Positions 1 to 6,298 of a stretch of 9,910 nt of DNA are shown here, in pieces. The notes under the pieces were generated by a model. The model did no database searches and was not told the DNA's origin. It saw nothing but the letters and a program-made list of their open reading frames with translations. Position numbers and translations under genes: made by a program. The stretch comes from Candidatus Gastranaerophilales bacterium (GTDB taxonomy: Bacteria > Cyanobacteriota > Vampirovibrionia > Gastranaerophilales > JAILCC01). Position 1 is the stretch's first letter; the number at the start of each line of letters is the position of its first letter. The DNA lies in assembly GCA_024408745.1 (NCBI GenBank), contig JAKSUS010000031.1, positions 1-9,910 of the forward strand, read 5' to 3'.

Positions 1-79
1 CACTCACTACACTTCGTTTTCGTTCGTTATTGTTTTTGCTACTTCGAGTTTCGCTTCGCTCACTCTACACAAAATCCGC
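1..79. other. TTCG-rich intergenic stretch at window edge
   Basis: This stretch has six TTCG tetramers (at 13, 19, 23, 43, 50 and 55) and two related blocks, one starting CTACACTTCG and one starting CTACTTCGAG, about 30 nt apart. It is clearly richer in C and G than the DNA to its right. No convincing reading frame with a ribosome-binding site covers it. It could be the edge of a dispersed intergenic repeat or part of a leader for a gene off the left edge; a single window cannot decide. Confidence 0.3.
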
Positions 80-101
80 AAAAAAAACCGGCTACTGCCG
101 G
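80..101 (-). terminator. Rho-independent terminator, minus strand, no gene attached
   Basis: Read on the minus strand, CCGGC-AGTA-GCCGG forms a 5-bp all-GC stem with a 4-nt loop and is followed directly by eight T residues, the classic intrinsic terminator form. On the plus strand the stem is followed by CTGAAC rather than a T run, so only leftward transcription should stop here. No minus-strand ORF lies between it and the next terminator at 285-320. It may therefore end a small RNA or leader, or be a remnant. Confidence 0.6.
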
Positions 102-284
102 CTGAACTTTTGTGTTTCAAAAAAAGGGAAATTATTAGGAAAGGAAGTTGGAAGGAAATTTTTTGCTCTACTCTTATTAAGTATTGCTTACATATATATA
201 AAGTATATCTTTTTATAAAAATTGCTCTCTTCTTACATTTTTGTTACATAACTTTACATATCCTTCAAAATGCAAAATTGCAAT
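102..284. other. Intergenic region with no convincing gene
   Basis: This 183-nt stretch has no supported coding sequence. On the minus strand ATG is repeatedly followed at once by TAA. On the plus strand, the one open frame passing through (starting near 30) has no ribosome-binding site and low-complexity composition. Its right half contains the phased TTACAT repeats, which are listed separately. Confidence 0.5.
233..259. promoter_or_regulatory. Three phased TTACAT direct repeats (candidate regulator site)
   Basis: TTACAT occurs at 233-238, 244-249 and 254-259, so the starts are 11 and 10 nt apart, about one DNA turn. A further copy is at 188-193. Direct hexamer repeats with 4-5 nt spacers are the usual form of binding sites for OmpR/PhoB-type response regulators. 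The local DNA is very AT-rich and chance is possible. No gene start lies close downstream on either strand inside the window, so a target cannot be named. Confidence 0.3.
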
Positions 285-320
285 AAAAAAGACTTCTTTA
301 ATATTAAAGAAGTCTTTTTT
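285..320. terminator. Perfect palindromic, bidirectional terminator
   Basis: The 36 nt form an exact inverted repeat: A6, the arm GACTTCTTTA (291-300), ATAT, the arm TAAAGAAGTC (305-314), T6. Both directions therefore give a 10-bp stem followed by a T run. On the minus strand it lies 20-55 nt past the stop of the small HEAT-like gene and ends that transcript. In the plus direction it would stop anything arriving from the left. Confidence 0.85.
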
Positions 321-339
321 AAATCAAATATTTTATTAA

Positions 340-663
340 TTAACGAATTTCGTTAAGAATATAATTAGCAGCCCAAGCAAATTCTTTGTTAATGCTTGCT
401 GCTTCTTTTACTGAAGCGATACAATCTTTACCGATACGGATAAGAGACATTGCACAAATTCCTCTTGTAATTCCTCTGTTGGATTGGATATGTTCAATCA
501 ATTCGGGAACGAATTTCATGCCTTTTGCAACGATTTCATTTTCAATTTTACTTTTTAAAGTTGCATCTGCTGTTTTAGCACTTTCCATTAAAGCATCAAA
601 TTCACTTATAACTCTGTCTTGTGTATATAAATTAACAACTTCATTTTCTAATAATGCCTGCAT
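340..663 (-). CDS. Small HEAT-repeat-like protein, function unknown
   Basis: A 107-residue soluble protein with no signal peptide or membrane segment. The second half reads as one to two degenerate HEAT-like helical pairs (VPELIEHIQS, then ICAMSLIRIG, then AWAANYILNEI), a fold normally used for protein-protein contact. An in-frame ATG at 675 would add four residues (MEKS), but it has no Shine-Dalgarno. The ATG at 663 has GGAG six nt upstream, so 663 is preferred. A TATAAT box at 699-704 suggests its own promoter with a leader of about 30 nt, and the palindrome at 285-320 ends it. It is a single-gene unit downstream of the radical SAM gene. A second, longer HEAT protein is encoded at 6981-7922, but the two look like separate genes, not fragments. 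The coding call is good; the role is unknown. Confidence 0.75.
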   Translation of the reverse strand: MQALLENEVVNLYTQDRVISEFDALMESAKTADATLKSKIENEIVAKGMKFVPELIEHIQSNRGITRGICAMSLIRIGKDCIASVKEAASINKEFAWAANYILNEIR

Positions 664-669
664 GCTTTT

Positions 670-673
670 CTCC
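670..673 (-). promoter_or_regulatory. Shine-Dalgarno GGAG that decides the start of the small HEAT-like gene
   Basis: GGAG lies inside the codons following the upstream ATG (675) and six nt before the ATG at 663. The upstream ATG is preceded only by AT-rich sequence with no purine block. This favours the internal start. Confidence 0.6.
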
Positions 674-698
674 ATAATTTAACTATCAACTTGTTTTT

Positions 699-704
699 AT
701 TATA
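699..704 (-). promoter_or_regulatory. Candidate -10 box for the small HEAT-like gene
   Basis: On the minus strand this is an exact TATAAT. It would place the transcript start near 692 and give a leader of about 29 nt to the ATG at 663. No good -35 hexamer stands 16-18 nt upstream, so the promoter is only partly supported. Read-through from the radical SAM gene is also possible, because I see no strong terminator between them. Confidence 0.4.
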
Positions 705-794
705 AACACAAATTTTTAAAAATTATGATTTCCTTACATAATCTTTATATCGTGTAAAGAAAATAATAAATTCACATGACAAGATATTAAATTC

Positions 795-2213
795 TTACTT
801 ATTTCTGAAAACTTTTCTGAACGTTCCTATCGTTGCACCGCCTGCATATGCGTCATATAAACAATTTGAAATTTCTCTTGTACCGGTTGAAATTTTCCCT
901 TGTATTTCATTCCATGCAATACTTGAAGGTCTGAATGCTATTCCCGCCTTATGACATTCTTTTTTTAAATAACTTATTTTCTTTTCTAAAGTTTTACTGT
1001 TTTCCATTGGCACATTTTCAAAAGGCGTAAATTTTTTAGGTACAAATGAATTTACGCTTAAAATCAATTTTTTATTTTGTTTGATTTTTTTAGATAAAGT
1101 TATCAATGCTTCAATATCTTCCTGCGCTTCATTTTGAAACCCAATCATTGCATAAAGTTTCAAGCCTTCTAATCCGTTTTCATAACAAGTATGTACTGCT
1201 GACAATATTTGTTCTTCCGTTAATTTTTTATTTATAAAATCTCTCATTCTTTGAGAACCTGCCTCTATTGCAATAGTTGCCGTTTTTTGTCCGCAGGTTG
1301 TAAGCATCTTAATATTTAAAGGAGTTATAAAATCAGCCCTCAGTGAACCGATTGAAACTTTAAATTCACTATTTTCTCTTTTTTCTAAAATATATTCGCA
1401 TAAATCTTCAAAACATGGGTTTGCAGGTACTAATGCTCCTAATAATCCGATTGCTGAGCAGTTTTCAACTCCGATATCAATTGCATTTTTAATTGAATCA
1501 AAAGATGAATAATGGCATGGATTATTAATATGACTTGTCATGCAAAAATTACATTTATAAGGACATCCTCTTGTGATTTCTATTAAAAAAGTGTCTGAAA
1601 AAGCAGTATTCGACGCAACAACAGGGCTTGAAATACAGTTATCATTTATATAAGTTCTGCGTTTTATATCTTTAAACTGTTGAATTGACGGAACATATAT
1701 CCCTTCAATTTCAGATAATTTTTCCAATTTCTGTTTTTTAGAAAGATTTTTACTCTCATATAAAACTTCAATGACTTCGTTAATTAATTCTTCACCATCA
1801 CCAATCATTATAAAATCAAATATGCTATAAAAAGGTTCGGGGTTTGCTGTTAAAACTGCTCCTCCACCCATTATTAACGGAGTATTTTCATCTCTTTTAT
1901 CCGAAAAAATTTCAATATTATTTTTCTCTAAAATTTTATAAATTGCCAAAAAATCAAATTCAAAAGAAAAAGAAAAACTTATTAAATCAAGATTTTGTTT
2001 TGAAATAATCGTTTTTTCTGTATCAGTAAAAATTCTTTCAGGATTAGCCAAGGGATTTTGATCCAATAAAGAAAACAAATGCAAATATCCTAATGAGGAC
2101 ATTCCTATTGAATAATCAGCAGGAAAACAAAACCATATATTTATTGCATCAGAATTTTTTTTACAGGATGAATAAAAATATTTTTCATCATTTATTTGTT
2201 GTTGAAAATTCAA
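795..2213 (-). CDS. B12-binding-domain radical SAM protein, function unknown
   Basis: A 472-residue protein with the two-part plan of cobalamin-binding radical SAM enzymes. Residues about 25-150 resemble a B12-binding Rossmann fold (PADYSIGMSSLGY, then LIMGGGAVLTANPEPF and FIMIGDGEE), but I see no DxHxxG motif, so cobalamin may bind base-off without a His ligand, or not at all. The radical SAM core begins near residue 208 with RGCPYKCNFC, placing the 4Fe-4S cysteines at C217, C221 and C224. IEAGS near 316-320 and SVNSFVPKKFTPF at 386-398 are typical later core segments. It resembles the N-terminal half of the uncharacterised rSAM proteins that carry a C-terminal DUF2344 in other bacteria, but that extension is absent. 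The start is TTG at 2213, one nt after the symporter stop, with AAGGA in the symporter's last codons; the next in-frame ATG (M38) would cut into the conserved domain. The substrate is unknown. Confidence 0.85.
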   Translation of the reverse strand: MNFQQQINDEKYFYSSCKKNSDAINIWFCFPADYSIGMSSLGYLHLFSLLDQNPLANPERIFTDTEKTIISKQNLDLISFSFSFEFDFLAIYKILEKNNIEIFSDKRDENTPLIMGGGAVLTANPEPFYSIFDFIMIGDGEELINEVIEVLYESKNLSKKQKLEKLSEIEGIYVPSIQQFKDIKRRTYINDNCISSPVVASNTAFSDTFLIEITRGCPYKCNFCMTSHINNPCHYSSFDSIKNAIDIGVENCSAIGLLGALVPANPCFEDLCEYILEKRENSEFKVSIGSLRADFITPLNIKMLTTCGQKTATIAIEAGSQRMRDFINKKLTEEQILSAVHTCYENGLEGLKLYAMIGFQNEAQEDIEALITLSKKIKQNKKLILSVNSFVPKKFTPFENVPMENSKTLEKKISYLKKECHKAGIAFRPSSIAWNEIQGKISTGTREISNCLYDAYAGGATIGTFRKVFRNK

Positions 2214-2214
2214 T

Positions 2215-3537
2215 TTAAACAGTTTCCTTTTGAATATCTTGATTGCCTAAAAGGTCATAATCGATTTCACTTTCATTAGAAGCAATCGTTGCAGCGACAA
2301 CCGTATCACTCATAACATTTACCATTGTTCTTAACATATCGGTAAATCTGTCTAAAGCAAACAAGAATGCAAAACCTTCAACGAGTTGTTCATGTGATAA
2401 ACCTAAACTGTTTAAAATTAATGCTATTGTTATAAGTCCTGCACCCGGGATACCTGCAGATGTGCTTGATGCAACTATTGCCAAAAATCCGACAAAGAAG
2501 ATAGTCGGTAAATCTAAAGGAATACCATATGCCTGAGTTAAAAATACAATAGCAATACATTGTAACATTGCTGTTCCGTCCATGTTCATTGTTGCGCCTA
2601 ACGGAAGAACGAAACTGCAGATTTTATTCGAAATTCCTGCTCTTCTTTCGCAACAAGCAATCGTAACAGGTAATGTTGCAGAACTGCTTGCCGTACCAAA
2701 TGCAACCATTAAAGCTTCGGCAACTGCTCTGTATAAAGCCATAACATTAACTTTACTGAATACTTTTAAAATTATAGGATAAGTAACAAAAATTTGAATA
2801 ATAACACCTATTACAAATGTTAAAATATATCTTCCTATGTTACCGAATATATCAACACCATAACTTGAAACGGCTGTTGCAGTTAAAGCAAAGATACCTG
2901 GTGTAGCTAAAACCATTACCCAATCTGTAATTTTCATCATTGTCGCAAATACAGATTCAAAAAATGAAACAATAGGTCTGTTTATATCACCGATTGTTGC
3001 CAATGCCAAAGCAAAAATTATAGAAAATAGCATAATCGGAACCATTTCGCCATTTGCAAGTGATGCTATCGGATTTTGAGGAATCATGCCAAGTAGTATT
3101 TGTGATAAGCCATGACCACTATTTTGCATTGCTTCAAAACTGTGTCTTACTGATTCTGCGATACTTGCTTGTATAAAACCGCTAACACCAACACCGGGAT
3201 TAACCAAAAAAGCGACTGAGAAACCTATTGCTACTGCAGCAACAGTAATTAAGGTATAATACAAAACCATTTTTAAACCGATTTTTCCCAATTGTTTGGA
3301 ATTACCCATGCTTGCTATCCCGACAATAATTGAGCTAACAACAAGCGGAATAACTATCATTTGAATTGCTTTTATGAATATTTCACCGACAATAACCAAT
3401 ATTTTATGCACTAAGGGATAATATGTTGCAGGGAAACAAATACCTACTATTACACCTAAAATAAGTGCAATAAATATATGCCAGTTACGTTTTGCGCCCA
3501 ATCCCAATGCTACAAGTATTTGCCAATGTAATTTCAT
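2215..3537 (-). CDS. SLC1/DAACS-type acidic amino acid:cation symporter
   Basis: A 440-residue inner-membrane transporter of the glutamate/aspartate-dicarboxylate family, which couples uptake to Na+ or H+ by an elevator mechanism. The family landmarks are all present: SSSATLP (284-290, hairpin 1), NMDGT (318-322, TM7), SSTSAGIPGAG (357-367, hairpin 2) and the TM8 block DRFTDMLRTMVNV. Aligned by eye with GltPh, D396, D400, R403, N407 and D411 match D390, D394, R397, N401 and D405. R403 reads a side-chain carboxylate and D400 an alpha-amino group, so aspartate or glutamate is more likely than a plain C4-dicarboxylate. The ATG at 3537 has AGAAGGG six nt upstream. The N-terminus is odd: LHWQILVALGLGA is followed by the similar RNWHIFIALILGV. 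The gene has its own promoter (3579-3607) and is coupled to the radical SAM gene. Confidence 0.93.
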   Translation of the reverse strand: MKLHWQILVALGLGAKRNWHIFIALILGVIVGICFPATYYPLVHKILVIVGEIFIKAIQMIVIPLVVSSIIVGIASMGNSKQLGKIGLKMVLYYTLITVAAVAIGFSVAFLVNPGVGVSGFIQASIAESVRHSFEAMQNSGHGLSQILLGMIPQNPIASLANGEMVPIMLFSIIFALALATIGDINRPIVSFFESVFATMMKITDWVMVLATPGIFALTATAVSSYGVDIFGNIGRYILTFVIGVIIQIFVTYPIILKVFSKVNVMALYRAVAEALMVAFGTASSSATLPVTIACCERRAGISNKICSFVLPLGATMNMDGTAMLQCIAIVFLTQAYGIPLDLPTIFFVGFLAIVASSTSAGIPGAGLITIALILNSLGLSHEQLVEGFAFLFALDRFTDMLRTMVNVMSDTVVAATIASNESEIDYDLLGNQDIQKETV

Positions 3538-3578
3538 ATGCTTCCCTTCTAATATTCTAATTAATTTAGTCCATATCT

Positions 3579-3607
3579 ATTTTATTCTCTTTTTAAAATT
3601 AAGTAAA
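3579..3607 (-). promoter_or_regulatory. Sigma-70-type promoter of the symporter gene
   Basis: On the minus strand, TTTACT (3607-3602) and TAAAAT (3584-3579) are separated by 17 nt. The predicted transcript start is near 3571, giving a leader of about 34 nt before the ATG at 3537. It lies in the 88-nt gap after the fumarase gene, in which no hairpin terminator is visible, so read-through from the fumarase operon may add to expression. Confidence 0.55.
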
Positions 3608-3625
3608 GTCTTAATATGATAATTC

Positions 3626-5020
3626 TTATATTTTTGTCAATAAAGGTAAATTTTCTACTTCGAGTTCATAAACCGCTTCTGCACCAAGTTCCTGGTATGC
3701 AATAATTTTTGAAGATTTTACGCATTTTTTTAATAATGATGCAACTCCGCCGGTAACAGTAAAATATTTCCCTTTAAGATTTTTTATTGTTTTTTTAACA
3801 TCAAAAGAGCGCTCACCTTTACCAATTGTTGCAAGTAATCCTTTTTCATAAAGTTGAGGAGTATATTTATCCATTCTCATACTTGTTGTTGGTCCGATTG
3901 GTCCGATAACTTCGTTTTCATTATTCGGGCAAGGTCCGGCATAAAAAATTATTGCATTATTTATATCAAACGGAAGTTCCTGATTATTATTCAGTAGTTC
4001 TTCAAATCTTTTATGTGCAGCATCTCTTGCCGTATAAATTTTCCCTGATAACTTTATATTTACACCTGCTTTTAAATTTCTGATTTTATCTACTTCCGAA
4101 GTGTGAATACTTAAAACATCATTATCCCTATCTTCAAAATTTAAAAAAACTTTTTTATTTTCTTCCAATATAATTTCATTTTCTTTAATAACTGCTTTTG
4201 CGCTTCTTGCACTATGGCATGAAATACTTATCGCAACAGGTAAAGATGCAATATGACATGGAGCATCTAAAACATTAACCCCAAAACATGTTGAACTCCC
4301 GCCTAACCCCATTGCACCGATATTAAGTTCGTTTACTTCATTTAAAATTTCTTTTTCTAATTTTTTATAATCCGAATTATTATCGGATTTATTCAACAAG
4401 GCTTTTTTTGATAAGATTACAGCGCCTTCAAAATTTGAACCTATACCAATACCAATTTTAATTGGCGGACAAGGTTTTGAGCCGGAGTTTTTAATCGTTT
4501 CAATTACAAAAGATTTAACTCCATCTACACCATCAGCGGGAGTAAGCATTTTCGTTGCGGAAATATTTTCGCAACCACCGCCTTTTACGCTTAAAATAAT
4601 TTCAATTTCATCGCCTCCAACGATTTCTGTATGGATCAAAACAGGAGTATTATTTTCCGTATTTTTTCTTATAAATAACGGGGCATTAACAATTGATTTT
4701 CTGAAAAAATATTCTTTGTAAGACTCTGAAACGGCTTTATTTATAACGGAATTTACATTTTCACCGATAATTTTTACATTTTGACCGATTTTTAAAAATA
4801 CGGTTACAAAACCTGTATCCTGACAAAGTGGTCTTTTTTCTTCAAAAGCGATTTTTGCATTTTGTAAAATTTGTTTTAAAACTTCTTTTGCATTAATATT
4901 TGCTTCATTTTCATACAATTTAACAAGATTAAAATAATCTTCATCAGGAAGATTAATATTCGCTTCCAAACAAAGATTTTTTATCGCCGAATATATTATG
5001 TCGGTTGAAATTTCAGCCAC
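3626..5020 (-). CDS. Class I (4Fe-4S) fumarate hydratase, alpha and beta parts fused
   Basis: A 464-residue iron-sulfur hydro-lyase, probably converting malate and fumarate in the cytoplasm. Residues about 1-285 are the alpha (FumA N-terminal/TtdA) part, with three likely cluster ligands: C66 in LCQDTG, C150 in GGGCEN and C245 in GGSSTCFG. Residues about 290-464 are the beta (TtdB) part, with TARDAAHKRF (330-339), YAGPCPNN (360-367) and GPIGPTTSMRMD (373-384). In many anaerobes and archaea these parts are two genes (about 280 and 190 residues); E. coli FumA is fused but near 548 residues, so this is a compact fusion. The start is GTG at 5020 with GAGGA seven nt upstream, inside the last codons of the SPOR gene, so translation is probably coupled. 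Tartrate dehydratase is a close relative, but fumarase is the better call. Such enzymes are oxygen-sensitive, which fits an anaerobe. Confidence 0.9.
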   Translation of the reverse strand: MAEISTDIIYSAIKNLCLEANINLPDEDYFNLVKLYENEANINAKEVLKQILQNAKIAFEEKRPLCQDTGFVTVFLKIGQNVKIIGENVNSVINKAVSESYKEYFFRKSIVNAPLFIRKNTENNTPVLIHTEIVGGDEIEIILSVKGGGCENISATKMLTPADGVDGVKSFVIETIKNSGSKPCPPIKIGIGIGSNFEGAVILSKKALLNKSDNNSDYKKLEKEILNEVNELNIGAMGLGGSSTCFGVNVLDAPCHIASLPVAISISCHSARSAKAVIKENEIILEENKKVFLNFEDRDNDVLSIHTSEVDKIRNLKAGVNIKLSGKIYTARDAAHKRFEELLNNNQELPFDINNAIIFYAGPCPNNENEVIGPIGPTTSMRMDKYTPQLYEKGLLATIGKGERSFDVKKTIKNLKGKYFTVTGGVASLLKKCVKSSKIIAYQELGAEAVYELEVENLPLLTKI

Positions 5021-5023
5021 TTA

Positions 5024-5716
5024 TTATTCCTCAATAATTCTTGCGTTATAACCTTGATGTCTTAAAGAATTAACAAATTCATAAGCAGTTGCCTGAGTTT
5101 TAAAAGACGCAACCTGCAAAGCATATTTACCGTTTACATATTTGATAAAAGGTGGTGCGGTAAATTGAGAACTGATTTGCAACAATTCTTCCTGTGCTGC
5201 TTCTTTTGTATCAAAATTACCTATAACAACTTTTAACGTTGTAGTTGTAGGACTAACAGGTGTATCTTTTCTGTAAGGAATTTCTTCCATATCAACACCT
5301 GAAGGTTGATTAGCATTGTTATCTTCAACTTCATTTACATCTTTTTTCTTGAATTTTTCATTATATTCTTCAAATTTATTTTTCTTTTCTTCATTATTAA
5401 AGAAAGTTAAAACATCACCGGGTTCAACTGTTTCACCATCAACTTCGGAAGCATTTTCTTCCTTTAGTGCCGCTTTATCATCATCTTGCATTGCTATAAA
5501 TCTTAGTCTGTCATCAATTTCGCCTTTATATGTATCTTCTTCCATAGCAGATAATTCCTCAACCTGCTGAAGATTTGAAAAATTGTCAACAACCAAAGCG
5601 CCTACAACCGCAAATACCACAATAGAAATTCCAAATACCGCTAATGCTATATTAATTAACTTTCTCTTACTTTCTTCTTTTGCATTAAGATTTTTAGATT
5701 TAGAACCCTTTATCAT
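5024..5716 (-). CDS. SPOR-domain membrane-anchored protein
   Basis: A 230-residue protein in three parts. A short basic cytoplasmic N-terminus (1-19, rich in K and S) leads into one membrane helix (about 20-43, INIALAVFGISIVVFAVVGA), which suggests an N-in topology. A long charged, low-complexity linker follows (about 50-158, with acidic and KKNKFEEY-type segments). The C-terminal SPOR domain (about 160-228) shows two half-repeats: VVIGNFDTKEAAQEELLQIS and ALQVASFKTQATAYEFVNSL. SPOR domains bind denuded glycan strands of peptidoglycan, often at the division septum, so an FtsN-like or envelope role is inferred. It starts at ATG 5716, five nt after the DUF366 stop, with no clear Shine-Dalgarno of its own except GAGGGG in the preceding gene's last codons about 13 nt upstream, so it likely depends on translational coupling. 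Its stop is followed by a second TAA and then the fumarase GTG. Confidence 0.88.
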   Translation of the reverse strand: MIKGSKSKNLNAKEESKRKLINIALAVFGISIVVFAVVGALVVDNFSNLQQVEELSAMEEDTYKGEIDDRLRFIAMQDDDKAALKEENASEVDGETVEPGDVLTFFNNEEKKNKFEEYNEKFKKKDVNEVEDNNANQPSGVDMEEIPYRKDTPVSPTTTTLKVVIGNFDTKEAAQEELLQISSQFTAPPFIKYVNGKYALQVASFKTQATAYEFVNSLRHQGYNARIIEE

Positions 5717-5721
5717 AATTC

Positions 5722-6288
5722 TTAATAAACCCCTCTTACTTTTGTTGAAGCACCAATGATACTTTCACATTCTATAATATATTTATTCATAATATCTTCT
5801 GCAATTTGTTTAATATTTGTTAATCCCATTTCGCTTGTTAAACCTGCCGCTTTAACAGGTGCACCGCTTGCATCAATATTTACGCCGATATGCATTAAAA
5901 CAGAGGATATGGATCTTGTGCAAATCGAAACGCTTAATTTACCGCCATTATAAAATAAATCATCACCTTTTCTCATAATTGAATGATCTTTCGGCAAATA
6001 CGATTTAATAACTTCGCTTACTATACACATAAATAATCTTTGTCTAACAACACCCTCAACCAAACCTATATTATAATGTTCAATGATAAAACTAAGCATG
6101 TTTTTACTATAAATCGGAGTGTTGTTTAAATAATCTTCAATATCAACCATATCTTCGATTTTTAAATCACATTCACCTGTAAATGCAACAATAGCATCAC
6201 CTTGCATCCAATAGTTTTTATAAATCCAAGACGGCGCAAGTTGTTTACCTGTATAAATTATTTCATTATCAATAAAACGACTTTTCAT
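5722..6288 (-). CDS. DUF366 family protein
   Basis: A 188-residue soluble protein that I recognise as DUF366, a family first described mainly in archaea and with no assigned function. Features I recall as conserved in the family are QGDAIVAFTGECD (29-41), MVDIEDY (47-53), IYSKNMLSFIIEHY (59-72), VVRQRLF (80-86), RKGDDLFYNGGKLSVSI (106-122) and the C-terminal KVRGV. The repeated Gly/Asp loops and the KLSVSI strand suggest an enzyme rather than a scaffold, but no catalytic residue can be named. It starts at ATG 6288 with a very strong AAGGAG six nt upstream that overlaps the queC stop region; the spacing to queC is only 10 nt. Position right after queC suggests a role tied to 7-deazaguanine metabolism, which is inference only. 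No membrane segment or signal peptide is seen. Confidence 0.85.
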   Translation of the reverse strand: MKSRFIDNEIIYTGKQLAPSWIYKNYWMQGDAIVAFTGECDLKIEDMVDIEDYLNNTPIYSKNMLSFIIEHYNIGLVEGVVRQRLFMCIVSEVIKSYLPKDHSIMRKGDDLFYNGGKLSVSICTRSISSVLMHIGVNIDASGAPVKAAGLTSEMGLTNIKQIAEDIMNKYIIECESIIGASTKVRGVY

Positions 6289-6298
6289 TAACCACTCC

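Noticed and set aside
30..218. Plus-strand 62-residue open frame
   Set aside because: No ribosome-binding site, composition driven by TTCG repeats and A/T runs, crosses the minus-strand terminator hairpin, and no recognisable domain.
386..682. Plus-strand open frame of 98 residues
   Set aside because: Lies antisense to the small HEAT-like gene, which has a Shine-Dalgarno, a -10 box and a terminator; the plus frame has none of these.
5316..5570. Plus-strand Ser/Phe-rich open frame
   Set aside because: Shadow of the charged linker of the SPOR gene; the Ser/Phe/Leu-rich composition is what the complement of Glu/Lys/Asp codons gives.
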